Source of the DNA: Candidatus Puniceispirillum sp.
Lineage (GTDB): Bacteria; Pseudomonadota; Alphaproteobacteria; Caedimonadales; UBA1908
Reading direction: 5' to 3'
NCBI GenBank assembly: GCA_013822015.1
Contig: PNJU01000003.1
Span: 99,454-163,453, forward strand
DNA length: 64,000 nt
Below the pieces are notes generated by a model. That model was given only the letters and a program-made list of their open reading frames with translations, made no database searches and had not been told where the DNA came from. This document shows, piece after piece, positions 26,935-37,128 of this stretch. The translations under genes were made by a program, and so were the position numbers. The stretch's first letter is position 1; each line of letters begins with the position of its first letter.

Positions 26935-27326
26935 GATGGATCGCACCGTCTGCCTTGAGCAAACGGTGAAGATTTTTGTCACTGTAACACGTAAGGCCAC
27001 TCTTTAGTCTGGCAAAGTTTATTGGATTTGGAGTGGCCCGCCTGCTGGGACATGCAACGTCCCTGCCCCCTTCCCATGGCCAAGAACTTCCTTGGGCAGA
27101 CAGGGCCATACCCCCTAAGGCCCATGTCTCTCATTTTACAATCCACGCCTAGACAAATGCCCCGCGTTGGCCATGCGCGCCTCCCCTTGCCATCAAGTGG
27201 GGTCTACGTTGTCACATCTTGCCGCACCGTGCGCGCACCTGGGATGCGCCACTTTCCACCTACCACACCCCATGCAAATAATGGAGATCACACAAAACCA
27301 TCTTGTGGCGCGTCAAAATGAAGGCT
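26935..27326. other. Non-coding gap
   Basis: About 390 bp between the pentapeptide-repeat gene and the MITE-like element. An open frame at 27022-27321 exists but has no start site support, biased proline-rich composition and no family resemblance, so I do not call it. I see no tRNA, terminator with U-tract or repeat; it could be decayed coding sequence. Confidence 0.45.
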
Positions 27327-27436
27327 GTAGAGCTAGAGCAGTTTAATTCGGTGACAGGATTTGATGCAAGCGACGTGTATAGGGATACATGAGCGACGAG
27401 TGACGCATGATCAAATGATAAGGCTTCGGCTATAAC
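27327..27436. repeat. MITE-like repeat, copy 2
   Basis: Second copy of the 18439-18549 element, in the same orientation. Shared blocks include GCAGTTTAAT-like left end, AAGCGACGTGTATA (27368-27381) and ATCAAATGATAA (27410-27421), ending in CTTCGGCTATAA. The internal palindrome is degraded here (GTGTAT-AGGG-ATACAT). Its right end abuts a truncated pentapeptide-repeat pseudogene. Confidence 0.7.
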
Positions 27437-27679
27437 GGGGACAGACCTGACAGACGCGCAGCTCTAACGGGGGCGGACCTGGCAGGCGCAAACTTTAAAC
27501 GGGCAGATTTGACAGACGCAAGCCTTACAAAGATGAGTGGCCAAGGTGCTGTCAAAAACCTTGATAACGCCATTGGTCTTAACCCCGCGCACCTAGGATT
27601 TGCATGCCTGTGCCTCCCAAAGCAAACAGCTCTTCGCACAATAATAAACCCACCAACGCGCCCAAGACCCAGCCCATAG
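27435..27679 (+). pseudogene. Truncated, frameshifted pentapeptide-repeat gene
   Basis: From 27435 the frame reads TGTDLTDAQL then stops; from 27461 another frame reads ALTGADLAGANFKRADLTDA and ends in AVKNLDNAIGLNP, closely matching the tail of the intact pentapeptide gene at 26257-26934. The break is a CTCT at 27461-27464 where a single CT would keep the A(D/N)LxxA pattern, that is, a two-base slip. No start codon or signal peptide precedes it, because the MITE-like repeat begins there. It is a 3' remnant of a second pentapeptide gene. Its frame closes at 27679. Confidence 0.75.
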
Positions 27680-27708
27680 GCGGACAGGATCTTGGGTCTT
27701 TCTCTTTA
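27664..27708 (+). terminator. Possible terminator after the pentapeptide remnant
   Basis: AAGACCCA (27664-27671) and TGGGTCTT (27693-27700) are perfect 8-bp arms with a 21-base loop, followed by TCTCTTT. The T-rich side is on the plus strand, which would fit termination of the former pentapeptide gene. The long loop makes it weak. Confidence 0.35.
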
Positions 27709-29292
27709 AGATGATGTGGACGCGCCAGACTGTAACGACTCCACATACGTTTTAACGGCCTCAAAGGCGCCCAGCACATAAAACATGTCAAGATTTTCAA
27801 CGCCCGGTGTCATACCTGGCGTACCCGTATCCGCGCACGCAATATCTGCGTGGGCAAATTGAGTTGTCTCACTGGCGTGGACGCGCAAAAACGCGTCGGC
27901 GCGCGCGGAGTCACCATTGAGCTCTGTACATGTTACCATGTCCGCACGTTTGCTGGCTTTTTTTAGCTCATCCAAAAAGCGCGCATCGATCCCGTGGTGC
28001 ACCATGGGGTCTTTCGCCGTGCGCATGCCTTTTTTCAGGTGCTTTGTGAAGGGGTCCGATTTCCTGGCGTGGAAAAGACCGGCGTTTTTGCCAGTTGCCA
28101 CAAGCTGTGCCCAGGTCAGGGTTGCCGCCGTCATGGTCACCTGCGCTGGGTTATTTTGCCGGAGGTAATTCAAAATGGAGGCCAACACCAGACGCCCCTC
28201 TGCGTCCGTATCGGCGTTTTCAACTTGCCCCGCAAGAGTTTTGTAGATATCCGACTGCATCTGTGCGTCACGCCCCGGCACATTCACAACCCAACCGTTT
28301 GCAACACGGACCTTGACGGGCAGATTTGCCTCCATGATGAGGGTTGCCAGCATTAGCTGCGCCAGCGCCCCGCCCTTATCGGCAAACATGGTTGCGGCAC
28401 TTTCTGACGGTGTCTTAAGGTTATGCCCGCCTGTGTCAAAGCACACTCCCTTGCCCACTAAATCCAGGGTCAAGACGGGCTCTTGGTCTTGGGGCGCCCA
28501 CGTCATGATAGCAACATTGGGGCGGCTCGCCGAGCCCTTGCCCACCTCCCAGGCCATCCGGAAATGGGTGTGAAGATCGTGCTCCACAAAGGTCTCAAGA
28601 CTTGCGCCATATTTGTTGGCCAGATCCTGGGTCAAATGAGCGCCATCAATGGGCATAAACTGATTCAGGGATGTAGCGATCAAATCGCGGTAGTTTGTGA
28701 TGGCACGCACGCGGCTGATCACACTTGCAAACCTGTCTTCTGCCAGATTTGGCACGTAAAGCTCTGGAAAGGTTTTGTCTTTTTTTGACGTGGAGAAATT
28801 ACGCTGGTACTGACCCGCGCCCCAGGCGAGTAAATCCGTCTCGTCATAGGCGCCAACTAAATTGAAGCCCATGTGCGCGGGCAGATTTTGCCGCAACAGG
28901 CCAAAAAGGGGAGACGGCACAGGCACGTCCGTGGGCGTGACAGGTGGGCGCACAGCGTAAAAATTCCCGTCCATCTGCGCATATCCCAGTTTTTTGCGGG
29001 CATGATTGAGATCCTCTGCGTCTCCCCTCTGGTTAGTCAGGACGCGCCAGGTTTGCTTATTTTCAAGAATATACAAATCACGGTTTTTGGGGTCTTGCAG
29101 GAGACTCAGGCCAAAATCACATGCCGCATTTTTGGCAACGCGCGCGCGCAAAGCCTCGATACGAGCATCGTCCTCGCATAGCCCACGACATTCGGGCGCA
29201 CAGGGATCCGTGGCCGATGCATAAAGGGGCAGTGACGTGAATACCAGGGCGCCTTGCAGCATCAAACAAGAGATGAGATGTCGTTTTATCAT
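27706..29292 (-). CDS. Exported M17 leucyl-aminopeptidase-like protein, copy 1
   Basis: A 528-residue protein with a signal peptide (MIKRHLISCLMLQGALVF, cleavage near YASA-TDP). Mature N-terminus is Cys-rich (DPCAPECRGLCEDD) and the N-terminal domain is unlike PepA. The C-terminal half is a M17 catalytic domain: LVGKGVCFDTGGHNLK, FADKGGALAQLMLA and DTDAEGRLVLASIL hold the usual Lys, Asp and Glu metal ligands. M17 enzymes release N-terminal residues from peptides in the cytosol; an exported version is unusual. ATG 29292 has AAGGA eight bases upstream. A paralogue lies immediately upstream (29452-31077). Host or periplasmic peptide breakdown is a reasonable inference. Confidence 0.85.
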   Translation of the reverse strand: MIKRHLISCLMLQGALVFTSLPLYASATDPCAPECRGLCEDDARIEALRARVAKNAACDFGLSLLQDPKNRDLYILENKQTWRVLTNQRGDAEDLNHARKKLGYAQMDGNFYAVRPPVTPTDVPVPSPLFGLLRQNLPAHMGFNLVGAYDETDLLAWGAGQYQRNFSTSKKDKTFPELYVPNLAEDRFASVISRVRAITNYRDLIATSLNQFMPIDGAHLTQDLANKYGASLETFVEHDLHTHFRMAWEVGKGSASRPNVAIMTWAPQDQEPVLTLDLVGKGVCFDTGGHNLKTPSESAATMFADKGGALAQLMLATLIMEANLPVKVRVANGWVVNVPGRDAQMQSDIYKTLAGQVENADTDAEGRLVLASILNYLRQNNPAQVTMTAATLTWAQLVATGKNAGLFHARKSDPFTKHLKKGMRTAKDPMVHHGIDARFLDELKKASKRADMVTCTELNGDSARADAFLRVHASETTQFAHADIACADTGTPGMTPGVENLDMFYVLGAFEAVKTYVESLQSGASTSS

Positions 29293-29396
29293 GAAAAAAT
29301 CCTTGTTAAGAGGTTGTATTAGGGGAAGAACCCACACATTTTTTTTATTTTTTTGAGGACCCTAGCCCTTTTTAAGCTTTGGGTCAAAGGCAAAAG

Positions 29397-29430
29397 AAAA
29401 GCCTCCCAAGACACTTCTTGGAAGGCTTTT
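29397..29430 (-). terminator. Intrinsic terminator of aminopeptidase copy 2
   Basis: On the minus strand, AAAAGCCTTCCAAGAA pairs with TTGGGAGGCTTTT around a short loop (29397-29430), about 20 bp after the stop of the 29452-31077 gene, ending in a T-run. It separates the two aminopeptidase genes, so copy 1 likely has its own promoter between 29292 and 29397. Confidence 0.8.
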
Positions 29431-29451
29431 AAAAACGCACGCGCTTAAGAT

Positions 29452-31077
29452 TTATGAAGAGCTTGACGCAAGAGCGGGAAACTTCTCCAGGTAATTCTTC
29501 AATCCTTCAAAGGCGCCACGAACAGCAAACATATCCATGTCCTTCACACCAGGCGTGAGGCCTGTCGATCCAGCGCCAGCACAAGCGATATCATAGTGAA
29601 CAAACTGCGTCACGGGTGTGTCCTTGGGCTCTGTCTTGATAGGCGCCGTTGCAATCCAACGCAAGAACGCATCGGCTGTGCTTGATCCGCCATAAGACCC
29701 GCCTGTGGTGCGCACATCTGCGCGTGTTGTTCCCGCCTTCAAGAGTTCAAGGTTACGTGGATCAATACCCAAATGACGTACGGGATCATGGACACGCTTT
29801 GTGCCGTCTACCAAAAACGGTGTAACGGGATCGCTTCCCTTGGCATGGATAATACCCGTATTTTGTCCCACGGCGACCAGGGCAGCGCCCGTGAGTGTGG
29901 CCATGGTGATGGTCACATCAAAGGGCTTACTTTCCCTTGCGCTATTAAGGATTGCACCCATCACAAGACGGCCTTCCGCGTCCGTATTACCGTTTTCAGC
30001 CGTACCAACAAAGAGCTCATAAATGTCCGATTGCATTTGAGCTTGTGGGCCCGGCGTATTGACAACCCATCCGTTAGACACCGTCAGAGCAATGGGTAAA
30101 TTAGCCTCCATAATCATGCGTGCGAGCATGATTTGGGCGAGAGCCCCTCCCTTATCACCATACATAGTCGCTTGAGAACTTGGCTCATGTTTAATGTTGT
30201 GGCCACCCGTATCAAAGCACACGCCCTTACCCACAAGGTGCAGCGACATCCGTGGTTCTACGCCGTCCCTTGGTGTCCACTCAAGGGTCGTCACATTTGG
30301 CAAAAGATCCGATCCACGCCCCACTTCCCACAACATTTGGAAGCGGTCATGTAGGATCCTTTTATCATCAACAGTCTTCACACTTGCACCGAACCTACTT
30401 CCTAAATCTCCCATGAGCGCAGCACCATCACGGGGCGTGAACTGATTCAGGGACGTTCCAATAAGATCTCGGTACATATTGGTCATACGCCCCAGACGAC
30501 GCGCTTCTTCTACCCGTGTTGCATTTTCTTCACCCACCACAAGATTTGGGAATACTTTATCTGGAACACTGCTTGAAAAATTACGTTGGTATCCCCCAGC
30601 AGCCCAAGACATAAGGTCGAGCACATTGAGCCCTTGTGACAGTACATAGGTGTTGTGGGGCGGCAGATTTTGGCGCAATTTACCCATAAAATCCGATGGG
30701 ATAGGTACGTCCGTTGGCACATAAGACGGCTTGATCGCATAGAAAGAATCTGCGTCCTGAACGTAACCACGTGTCCTCATCTCAAAACGTGCGTCATCGG
30801 GATTGGGGTGATTTAGCAATTTCGCATCCCACGCTTCATCATCCATCAGGATGAGCGGCTTCCCGCTAAAGCAATCAAATATAAGCCCCATAGAACTATC
30901 TTCCCACTTATGAAGGCGTTTTTGAATACGTGCAAAGCGTTCGCCATCACAGGTGTCCGCACAGTATCCGCTGCATAAAGGCGTGCTTCGCTCTGAAGAC
31001 GACGCACGGCTTTCATGTATGGGAGAAAGGGCAAGGGACCCGAGCAGAAGCGATAACACAAACGTCGTTTTATTCAT
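29452..31077 (-). CDS. Exported M17 leucyl-aminopeptidase-like protein, copy 2
   Basis: A 541-residue paralogue of the 27706-29292 protein. Signal peptide MNKTTFVLSLLLGSLALSPI, then LCSGYCADTCDGERFARIQ (Cys-rich N-terminus shared with copy 1). Catalytic motifs: LVGKGVCFDTGGHNIKHEPS, YGDKGGALAQIMLARMIMEA and NTDAEGRLVMGAILNSA, all metal ligands kept. Shared blocks outside the catalytic motifs, such as SLNQFTPRDGA / SLNQFMPIDGA and PLxQRNFSxS, show a tandem duplication that has since diverged. TTTTTCCTCCG-type sequence gives AGGA just upstream of the ATG. Followed by a clear terminator. Confidence 0.86.
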   Translation of the reverse strand: MNKTTFVLSLLLGSLALSPIHESRASSSERSTPLCSGYCADTCDGERFARIQKRLHKWEDSSMGLIFDCFSGKPLILMDDEAWDAKLLNHPNPDDARFEMRTRGYVQDADSFYAIKPSYVPTDVPIPSDFMGKLRQNLPPHNTYVLSQGLNVLDLMSWAAGGYQRNFSSSVPDKVFPNLVVGEENATRVEEARRLGRMTNMYRDLIGTSLNQFTPRDGAALMGDLGSRFGASVKTVDDKRILHDRFQMLWEVGRGSDLLPNVTTLEWTPRDGVEPRMSLHLVGKGVCFDTGGHNIKHEPSSQATMYGDKGGALAQIMLARMIMEANLPIALTVSNGWVVNTPGPQAQMQSDIYELFVGTAENGNTDAEGRLVMGAILNSARESKPFDVTITMATLTGAALVAVGQNTGIIHAKGSDPVTPFLVDGTKRVHDPVRHLGIDPRNLELLKAGTTRADVRTTGGSYGGSSTADAFLRWIATAPIKTEPKDTPVTQFVHYDIACAGAGSTGLTPGVKDMDMFAVRGAFEGLKNYLEKFPALASSSS

Positions 31078-31255
31078 GGATTTTTCCTCCGTTAAGTGAC
31101 CAGATCAGGCGCGCCGAGTCAGTAGGTGTACAACAGCACGCAGAAAGAAATACTGCCAATGGGACACAAAATAATCCTTTCTTGGCAAGATGTTATGACG
31201 CAAGAAGCTCTTAAGTAAAGAAAAAAGAAAAAGTGTGTGCCCACCCCAAGGTCCC

Positions 31256-31284
31256 TTGCGAAGGCGAGCAAGATTGTGTACAAA
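31256..31284 (+). promoter_or_regulatory. Candidate promoter of the atp operon
   Basis: TTGCGA (31256-31261) and TACAAA (31279-31284) are separated by 17 bases, about 70 bp before the atpH start. Each hexamer matches consensus at four of six positions. The 31078-31352 gap holds nothing else that I recognise; it also must contain the divergent promoter of aminopeptidase copy 2. Confidence 0.35.
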
Positions 31285-31352
31285 TCACTATGGTCAAAGT
31301 AAGAGAACGCCCGGGGACGTTCCAGGTAGAGAACCATCACAAGGAGTGGCAT

Positions 31353-31892
31353 GTGAGCGTTGTTGTGCGCCGTTATACCAGAGCCCTCTATGAGCTTGGC
31401 GACACCCAAGGGGTAGCCGAGCGCATTTGGGAAGATCTGCGTCAGTTCGGAAATATATTTGTTGAGACGAGTGATTTGCTTGAGCTTGCCAAAAACCCCC
31501 TCATCCCCCGTGAGGAGGCTTGCACCGCCCTGGAGACTCTTTGCCTTCACGGTGATTTTCACCCGCTCACCACCTCTTTTATTAAGCTTCTTGCCATGAA
31601 GCGACGCCTTAAACTTATCCCAGAAATTCTGCGCGACTTTGAAAGGCGCATTGATAAGCGATTGGGCCTGATTCGCGGCGACCTCGAAACTGCCCACTTT
31701 ATGGGACGCGCGCAAGTGGCGCAACTTGAAGAGACTTTATCTGAAAGGCTGGCCGGGCGCGTACAGCTGCGTGCCAGCGTCAACCACCACCTCTTGGGAG
31801 GAATGGTGCTGCGCGTTGGCGCATACTTAATGGATGCGTCTTTGGAAACACAACTGATGATGATGCAAAAGAAATTGAAGGGGTTGAAATAA
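31353..31892 (+). CDS. atpH: ATP synthase F1 subunit delta
   Basis: Peripheral-stalk subunit linking F1 to F0. The 179-residue protein starts with GTG 31353 ([20 protein letters not shown]), chosen because AAGGAG (31341-31346) lies six bases upstream and because the YTRALYELG helix is the family's N-terminus; the frame is open further upstream without similarity. The C-terminal [20 protein letters not shown] is the OSCP/delta signature. First gene of atpHAGDC; atpA begins one base after its stop. Confidence 0.93.
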   Translation: MSVVVRRYTRALYELGDTQGVAERIWEDLRQFGNIFVETSDLLELAKNPLIPREEACTALETLCLHGDFHPLTTSFIKLLAMKRRLKLIPEILRDFERRIDKRLGLIRGDLETAHFMGRAQVAQLEETLSERLAGRVQLRASVNHHLLGGMVLRVGAYLMDASLETQLMMMQKKLKGLK

Positions 31893-31893
31893 A

Positions 31894-33423
31894 ATGGAAT
31901 TACGTGCGGCAGAAATCTCTTCTATTCTTAAAGAGCAAATCGCAAATTTTAATACCCAGACTGAGTTTGCAGAAGTCGGACAAATCCTAGAGGTTGGCGA
32001 TGGTATCGCGCGCATTTATGGCTTAGACCGTGTGCAGGCGGGTGAGCTTCTCTCCTTCCCAGGCGACATTGCTGGCATGGCCCTGAACCTCGAGGAAGAC
32101 AATGTGGGCGCCGTTATTTTCGGTAGCGACACCCAAATCCGCGAAGGTGATATGGTCAAGCGCACGGGACGCATTGTAGACGTGCCTCGTGGCAAAGGTC
32201 TTTTGGGGCGCGTTGTGGATGCCCTTGGCAACCCCATTGATGGAAAGGGCCCCATTGAAGAGACTGACCGCGCCCGTATTGAGGTGAAAGCTCCCGGCAT
32301 TATCCCGCGCCAGTCCGTGTGTGAGCCCATGCAAACAGGCATTAAAGCCATTGACGCCCTTGTGCCCATTGGACGCGGGCAGCGTGAGCTGATCATTGGC
32401 GACCGCCAAACAGGCAAAACAACCATTGCCCTTGATACCATTTTGAATCAGAAGAAAATCAACCAGTCCTCTGACGAATCTAAAAAGCTTTACTGTATCT
32501 ATGTGGCGGTTGGGCAAAAGCGCTCCTCCGTCGCCCGCCTTGTAAAAACACTCGAGGATCACGGTGCCATGGCTTACACAACTGTTGTGTGCGCCACCGC
32601 CTCTGATCCGGCGCCCCTACAGTTCCTGGCGCCTTATACGGGGTGCACCATTGGCGAATATTTCCGTGATAACGGCATGCACGCCCTCATTATTTACGAT
32701 GATCTGTCCAAGCATGCGGTGGCCTATCGTCAGATGTCCCTTTTGCTGCGCCGTCCTCCAGGACGCGAGGCCTATCCCGGTGACGTTTTCTATCTCCACT
32801 CTCGCCTTTTAGAGCGCGCGGCGAAAATGTCCGATGCCCACGGCGGCGGGTCTCTCACGGCCTTACCTATCATTGAAACCCAAGCTGGCGACGTGGCGGC
32901 CTACATCCCCACGAACGTGATTTCCATCACGGACGGTCAGATTTTCCTTGAAACGGATCTCTTCTATAAGGGGGTACGCCCCGCCATTAACGTTGGTTTG
33001 TCCGTCAGCCGTGTGGGAAGTGCGGCGCAGCCCAAAGCCATGAAGCAAGTGGCGGGTAAGATCAAGCTTGAGCTGGCCCAGTACCGCGAAATGGCCTCTT
33101 TTGCTCAATTCGCCTCGGACCTTGACGCCTCAACCCAGCGCCTCCTGGCGCGCGGTGAGCGCCTCACAGAGCTTTTAAAGCAGCCCCAGTTTTCACCCGT
33201 TGAAGTCGCCAAGCAGGTCGTCTTGATTTTTGCGGGCGTGCGTGGGTATCTCGACAAAATAGAAACCTCTCAAATTGGACGCTTTGGTGATGAGTGTGTG
33301 GCGGCCCTCGAGAAAGAGCGCCCGACTGTCTTAAAGTCTTTGCGCGAGAAAGAGGCCCTCACGGACTCGCTCGAGAAAGAGCTGGCAGAGTTCTTGACCG
33401 GGTTTGTGGGTGTGTTTGCTTAA
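31894..33423 (+). CDS. atpA: ATP synthase F1 subunit alpha
   Basis: Regulatory nucleotide-binding subunit of F1, 509 residues. Walker [15 protein letters not shown], the [17 protein letters not shown] Walker B region and [17 protein letters not shown] are textbook. N-terminal [18 protein letters not shown] is the stator-binding helix. Begins one base after atpH and is followed 17 bp later by atpG, so it lies in the middle of a tight operon. Confidence 0.98.
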   Translation: MELRAAEISSILKEQIANFNTQTEFAEVGQILEVGDGIARIYGLDRVQAGELLSFPGDIAGMALNLEEDNVGAVIFGSDTQIREGDMVKRTGRIVDVPRGKGLLGRVVDALGNPIDGKGPIEETDRARIEVKAPGIIPRQSVCEPMQTGIKAIDALVPIGRGQRELIIGDRQTGKTTIALDTILNQKKINQSSDESKKLYCIYVAVGQKRSSVARLVKTLEDHGAMAYTTVVCATASDPAPLQFLAPYTGCTIGEYFRDNGMHALIIYDDLSKHAVAYRQMSLLLRRPPGREAYPGDVFYLHSRLLERAAKMSDAHGGGSLTALPIIETQAGDVAAYIPTNVISITDGQIFLETDLFYKGVRPAINVGLSVSRVGSAAQPKAMKQVAGKIKLELAQYREMASFAQFASDLDASTQRLLARGERLTELLKQPQFSPVEVAKQVVLIFAGVRGYLDKIETSQIGRFGDECVAALEKERPTVLKSLREKEALTDSLEKELAEFLTGFVGVFA

Positions 33424-33440
33424 AGTAGGAAGAGGGCACC

Positions 33441-34331
33441 ATGCCAAACTTAAGAGACTTACGCGCCCGTAAAAAAACCGTACAGGCCACGCGCAAGATT
33501 ACCGCCGCCATGAAGATGATTGCGGCGGCGAAGCTGCGTAAGGCGCAAAAGCGCGCCCAAGATGCGCGCCCCTATGCCCAGCACATGTCTGCCATGATTG
33601 AAGATCTACGCGCGGCCCATGCGGCTGGACGCGAGCGCTCCCTCTTAACGGGTGTGACGGGGGGGACGACCCATCTGGTCATTGTGACAGCCTCCAACCG
33701 TGGCCTTTGCGGCGGCTTTAACGCACAAATCGTGCGCGAAGCACGTAAGCTTCTGCGTCAAGAAATCAAGGAAGGCGTCAGAGTCAAAATCATCTGTGTT
33801 GGCAAGCGCGCCCGTGATCAGCTCAAGGGAGAGTTTGGAGAGCTTATCCTCGAGACCTTTGACGCAAAGGACACACCCGCCTTCTATGACGCAGCACGTA
33901 TCTCTGCACAAGTTGTGTCTCTCTTTGCAGAAGGCGCCTTTGATAAGTGTACCCTTTTCTATAACAAGTTTATCTCAGCCCTTGTGTTTGAGCCGCGTCA
34001 CATCAGTCTCATTCCTTTTTCCCATATGGAAGAGACCTCATCTGACGCCCATGCAAAAGTAAAGCACTCAAATGATTCTCTTTACGAGTATGAGCCCTCC
34101 CAGGAGGCCGTTCTCGAGGAGCTTCTTCCAAGAAACCTGAGCGTTCAGCTATACCGCGCATTCCTGGAAAACGCGGCCAGCGAACAAGGGGCGCGCATGA
34201 CCGCCATGGACGGCGCAACCCGTAACGCAGGTGACATGATTCACAGCCTTGACCTTGTGATTAACCGCACAAGGCAGGCCCACATTACAAGAGAATTGGT
34301 TGAAATTATTGCCGGTGCTGAAGCCATCTAA
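33441..34331 (+). CDS. atpG: ATP synthase F1 subunit gamma
   Basis: Central rotor shaft of F1, 296 residues. N-terminal MPNLRDLRARKKTVQATRKI and helix TAAMKMIAAAKLRKAQ, the SNRGLCGGFN motif in the middle and the C-terminal MIHSLDLVINRTRQAHITRE are the family hallmarks. AGGAAGAGGGCACC precedes the ATG. Fourth-position spacing to atpD is 28 bp. Confidence 0.97.
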   Translation: MPNLRDLRARKKTVQATRKITAAMKMIAAAKLRKAQKRAQDARPYAQHMSAMIEDLRAAHAAGRERSLLTGVTGGTTHLVIVTASNRGLCGGFNAQIVREARKLLRQEIKEGVRVKIICVGKRARDQLKGEFGELILETFDAKDTPAFYDAARISAQVVSLFAEGAFDKCTLFYNKFISALVFEPRHISLIPFSHMEETSSDAHAKVKHSNDSLYEYEPSQEAVLEELLPRNLSVQLYRAFLENAASEQGARMTAMDGATRNAGDMIHSLDLVINRTRQAHITRELVEIIAGAEAI

Positions 34332-34347
34332 TGCGCAAAATATGTGA

Positions 34348-35787
<1,440 letters not shown>

Positions 35788-35802
35788 ATAAGGAGAATAC
35801 CC

Positions 35803-36219
35803 ATGTCCACCGCACACATCGCCTTTGAGCTGGTCTCACCCGAATCCCTTGTCCTGTCAGAGCAAGTGGAAATGGTTGTGATCCCAGGCATTGAGGGAGA
35901 CATGGGTATCTTGCCAAAGCACGCTGCAACGGTCACGACCTTGCGCCCTGGCCTTGTGGATATCTATAAGGGCGGCAAGATCGACAGACGCATCTTCGTC
36001 TCAAGCGGCTTTGCCAACGTCCACGAAGACGGCTGCACTGTTCTGGCAGAAGAGTGTGTTTTTCTCAAAGACCTCGACCTTGAGACCCTCGATCAACAGA
36101 TCAGCAATGCCCGGGACGAGCTTCTCATCGCGCGCACCGTTGATGAAAAAGAGACCCTGCAAAAAGATCTTGAATTAGCACTCATTAAACGTGATCTCTA
36201 CAAGCGTTTGTTGCGCTAG
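35803..36219 (+). CDS. atpC: ATP synthase F1 subunit epsilon
   Basis: Rotor and regulatory subunit, 138 residues. The N-terminal beta-sandwich is typical (AFELVSPESLVLSEQVEMVV, PGIEGDMGILPKHAATVTTL), and the C-terminal helical hairpin is present from about residue 90. AAGGAG precedes the ATG by 8 bases. Last F1 gene; F0 genes (atpB, E, F) are not in the window, as is normal for alphaproteobacteria where they form a separate locus. ldcA follows by 6 bp. Confidence 0.95.
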   Translation: MSTAHIAFELVSPESLVLSEQVEMVVIPGIEGDMGILPKHAATVTTLRPGLVDIYKGGKIDRRIFVSSGFANVHEDGCTVLAEECVFLKDLDLETLDQQISNARDELLIARTVDEKETLQKDLELALIKRDLYKRLLR

Positions 36220-36225
36220 CCTGCC

Positions 36226-37128
36226 ATGGACTTTCTGGCGCCGGGCGATCTTGTGGACATTGTGGCCACAAGTTCCCAAAAAAATCCCACAGGCGCGGCG
36301 CTGGCCGCAAACTTTCTTGAGAGCTGGGGCCTCCGCGCGCGCGTTCCTGAAACCCTTTTTGGTGAACATCCCCTGTACGCGAACACTGATGAGATGCGTC
36401 TTGAGCATTTAGCGCGCGCGCTAACGGCTCCCGACAGCAAAGCTGTGTGGTGCCTGCGCGGTGGGTCGGGGGCCACAAGACTTTTACCAGGACTTGGATC
36501 GCTTACGCCACAAAAAGAGAAGCTCCTCATTGGATTTAGTGATGTGACGGCTTTCCATCTTTTTCTGCCAAAAGCCTGGGGGTGGCGCACGGTTCATGGC
36601 CCCAACCTTGGACAGATGTCAAAGGGCGAGTGTGACGCGCTGACGGTTAAGACCGTAAAGGAACTTCTCTTTGGGCGCCTACCCCATATTGACGTGCCAG
36701 ATCTCATCCCTCTCAACACCCACGCGCAAAATGCACAGCGTCTTACTGGCACGCTCATGGGCGGGAACTTCTCCCTGATGCAGTACAGTGTGGGCACGCC
36801 CTGGCAACTGGACGCCACGGACAAGATCATTTTTCTTGAAGATGTGGATGAGCTGCCCTACCGCACGGCGGAGCGTCTTGAGCACCTTTTGCAGGCGGGC
36901 ATCTGGCAAAGCGCACGTGCCATTGTCTTTTTTGACTTTTCCCATAATAAGCCCATTGAGGACGCACACCACGCGCTCCAGCCGTTTGTGCTGGAGGAAT
37001 TTGCAAGCCGCGTAGAGATCCCGGTTTTTAAGGGACAAGGCGTAGGGCATTCCAGCCCCAACATACCTCTCATTTGCGGCGCCTCTGCTACCATTGAGAG
37101 TGGCGTCTTGCGCTCTTACGCAGGTTGA
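36226..37128 (+). CDS. ldcA: LD-carboxypeptidase (peptidase family S66)
   Basis: Cytoplasmic murein-recycling enzyme that removes the terminal D-Ala from tetrapeptides. The 300-residue protein shows the S66 triad: Ser about 105 in LLIGFSDVTAFHLF, Glu about 205 in IIFLEDVDELPYRT, and His about 275 in GQGVGHSSPNIPL, plus WCLRGGSGATRLLP. No signal peptide, as expected. It lies 6 bp behind atpC with no terminator between, so it is probably cotranscribed with the ATP synthase genes, an unusual partner. The last 13 bp overlap the convergent MFS gene. Confidence 0.92.
   Translation: MDFLAPGDLVDIVATSSQKNPTGAALAANFLESWGLRARVPETLFGEHPLYANTDEMRLEHLARALTAPDSKAVWCLRGGSGATRLLPGLGSLTPQKEKLLIGFSDVTAFHLFLPKAWGWRTVHGPNLGQMSKGECDALTVKTVKELLFGRLPHIDVPDLIPLNTHAQNAQRLTGTLMGGNFSLMQYSVGTPWQLDATDKIIFLEDVDELPYRTAERLEHLLQAGIWQSARAIVFFDFSHNKPIEDAHHALQPFVLEEFASRVEIPVFKGQGVGHSSPNIPLICGASATIESGVLRSYAG

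Noticed and set aside
27022-27321. 99-codon plus-strand frame in the gap after the pentapeptide gene
   Set aside because: No start signal, odd Pro/Ser composition and no similarity; more likely non-coding or decayed sequence.
26935-27330. tRNA gene in the long intergenic gap
   Set aside because: No GGTTCRA T-arm or matching acceptor stem could be found on either strand by eye; the same holds for the other gaps of 100 bp or more.
31119-31724. 201-codon minus-strand frame across the atpH start
   Set aside because: Mostly antisense to atpH, and the rest lies in the intergenic promoter region.
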